Source of the DNA: Lachnospiraceae bacterium UBA3845
GTDB lineage: Bacteria; Bacillota; Clostridia; Lachnospirales; Lachnospiraceae
Assembly (NCBI GenBank): GCA_002392705.1
Contig: DGHP01000108.1
Span: forward strand, 1 to 5,058
DNA length: 5,058 nucleotides
Reading direction: 5' to 3'
Part shown: positions 4,839 to 5,058 of the stretch, in pieces
Layout: the number at the start of each line of letters is the position of its first letter
How positions within the stretch are numbered: position 1 is the stretch's first letter
Position numbers and translations under genes: made by a program
The notes under the pieces: generated by a model
The model's input: only the letters and a program-made list of their open reading frames with translations
Databases searched by the model: none
What the model was told of the DNA's origin: nothing

Positions 4839-5058
4839 ATGAAAAAAACTGCAGAATTTCTGGTTGACCGGCGCAGGGCGATTTTCTTCTTCATGATGTT
4901 GCTTGCGATTCTCAGTGCGGCCCTGATCCCCAAGGTCAGGGTTAATACAGATATGACCAGATATCTGCCGGACAGTTCTTCGATGAAGCAGGGAATTGAT
5001 ATCATGGCGCAGGAGTTCTCCGACCTGTCGGTGCCGAATACAGTCCGCGTCATGTTTC
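4839..5058 (+). CDS. MMPL/RND superfamily exporter, N-terminal part (3' partial)
   Basis: The first 73 residues of a protein that runs off the window. It begins MKKTAEFLVDRRRAI, a short basic cytosolic segment. One hydrophobic membrane helix follows (about residues 15-31, FFFMMLLAILSAALIP), then VNTDMTRYLPDSSSMKQG, a typical start of the large extracytoplasmic loop of MMPL/YdfJ-type RND proteins of Gram-positive bacteria, where a D-M-x-x-Y-L-P-x-x-S motif is common. These are integral membrane proteins of 700 or more residues that export lipids, peptides or drugs or act in envelope maintenance. The substrate cannot be told from this part. The start is supported by AAGGAAGG with 7-nt spacing and by the position of the helix. 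It is divergent from the MATE fragment. Confidence 0.8.
   Translation, partial: MKKTAEFLVDRRRAIFFFMMLLAILSAALIPKVRVNTDMTRYLPDSSSMKQGIDIMAQEFSDLSVPNTVRVMF

Overview
The window comes from a Gram-positive anaerobe of Clostridia type, most likely a gut or rumen member of the Lachnospiraceae. This is inferred from protein style (GH127, GH4, a MATE exporter starting MKKTANRYEYLTQTPVP, an MMPL/RND exporter), moderate GC content, strong AGGAG-type ribosome binding sites and a TTG start. No rRNA or other taxonomic marker is present, so the assignment is tentative.

Layout. Positions 1-1502 (+) hold the C-terminal three quarters of a GH127 beta-L-arabinofuranosidase that starts before the window. Positions 1503-1731 hold one copy of a structured repeat (about 1507-1608) and a good promoter (1652-1680). 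Positions 1732-2625 (+) encode a dihydrodipicolinate synthase/N-acetylneuraminate lyase-family aldolase. A hairpin terminator (2649-2681) separates it from a convergent GH4 glycosidase of the alpha-galactosidase type (2743-4068, -), which uses a TTG start and has a clear promoter at 4136-4164. Positions 4210-4485 (-) are a MATE exporter gene cut off after about 75 codons, with a perfect 20-bp tandem duplication in its tail. The 353-base gene-free stretch 4486-4838 is mostly a second, longer copy of the structured repeat (4510-4656, - orientation), with a possible promoter at its outer edge, then a palindrome and an SD-occluding hairpin ahead of an MMPL/RND exporter gene that runs off the window (4839-5058, +).

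Function. GH127, the aldolase and GH4 look like part of a glycan-use region: release of L-arabinose and galactose from plant-type glycans, plus aldol cleavage of a 2-keto sugar acid. They are not one operon. The aldolase has its own promoter and GH4 is divergently arranged. The right end is an accessory export region with a broken MATE gene.

The most unusual item is the repeat pair. Two 90-nt cores, in opposite orientation about 3 kb apart, match at 82 of 91 hand-aligned columns and fold into the same hairpins. The longer copy is also closed by terminal inverted repeats. It could be a small non-autonomous mobile element, a structured RNA, or an element reused as a 5' leader of the MATE gene. 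I cannot name it from any family I know.
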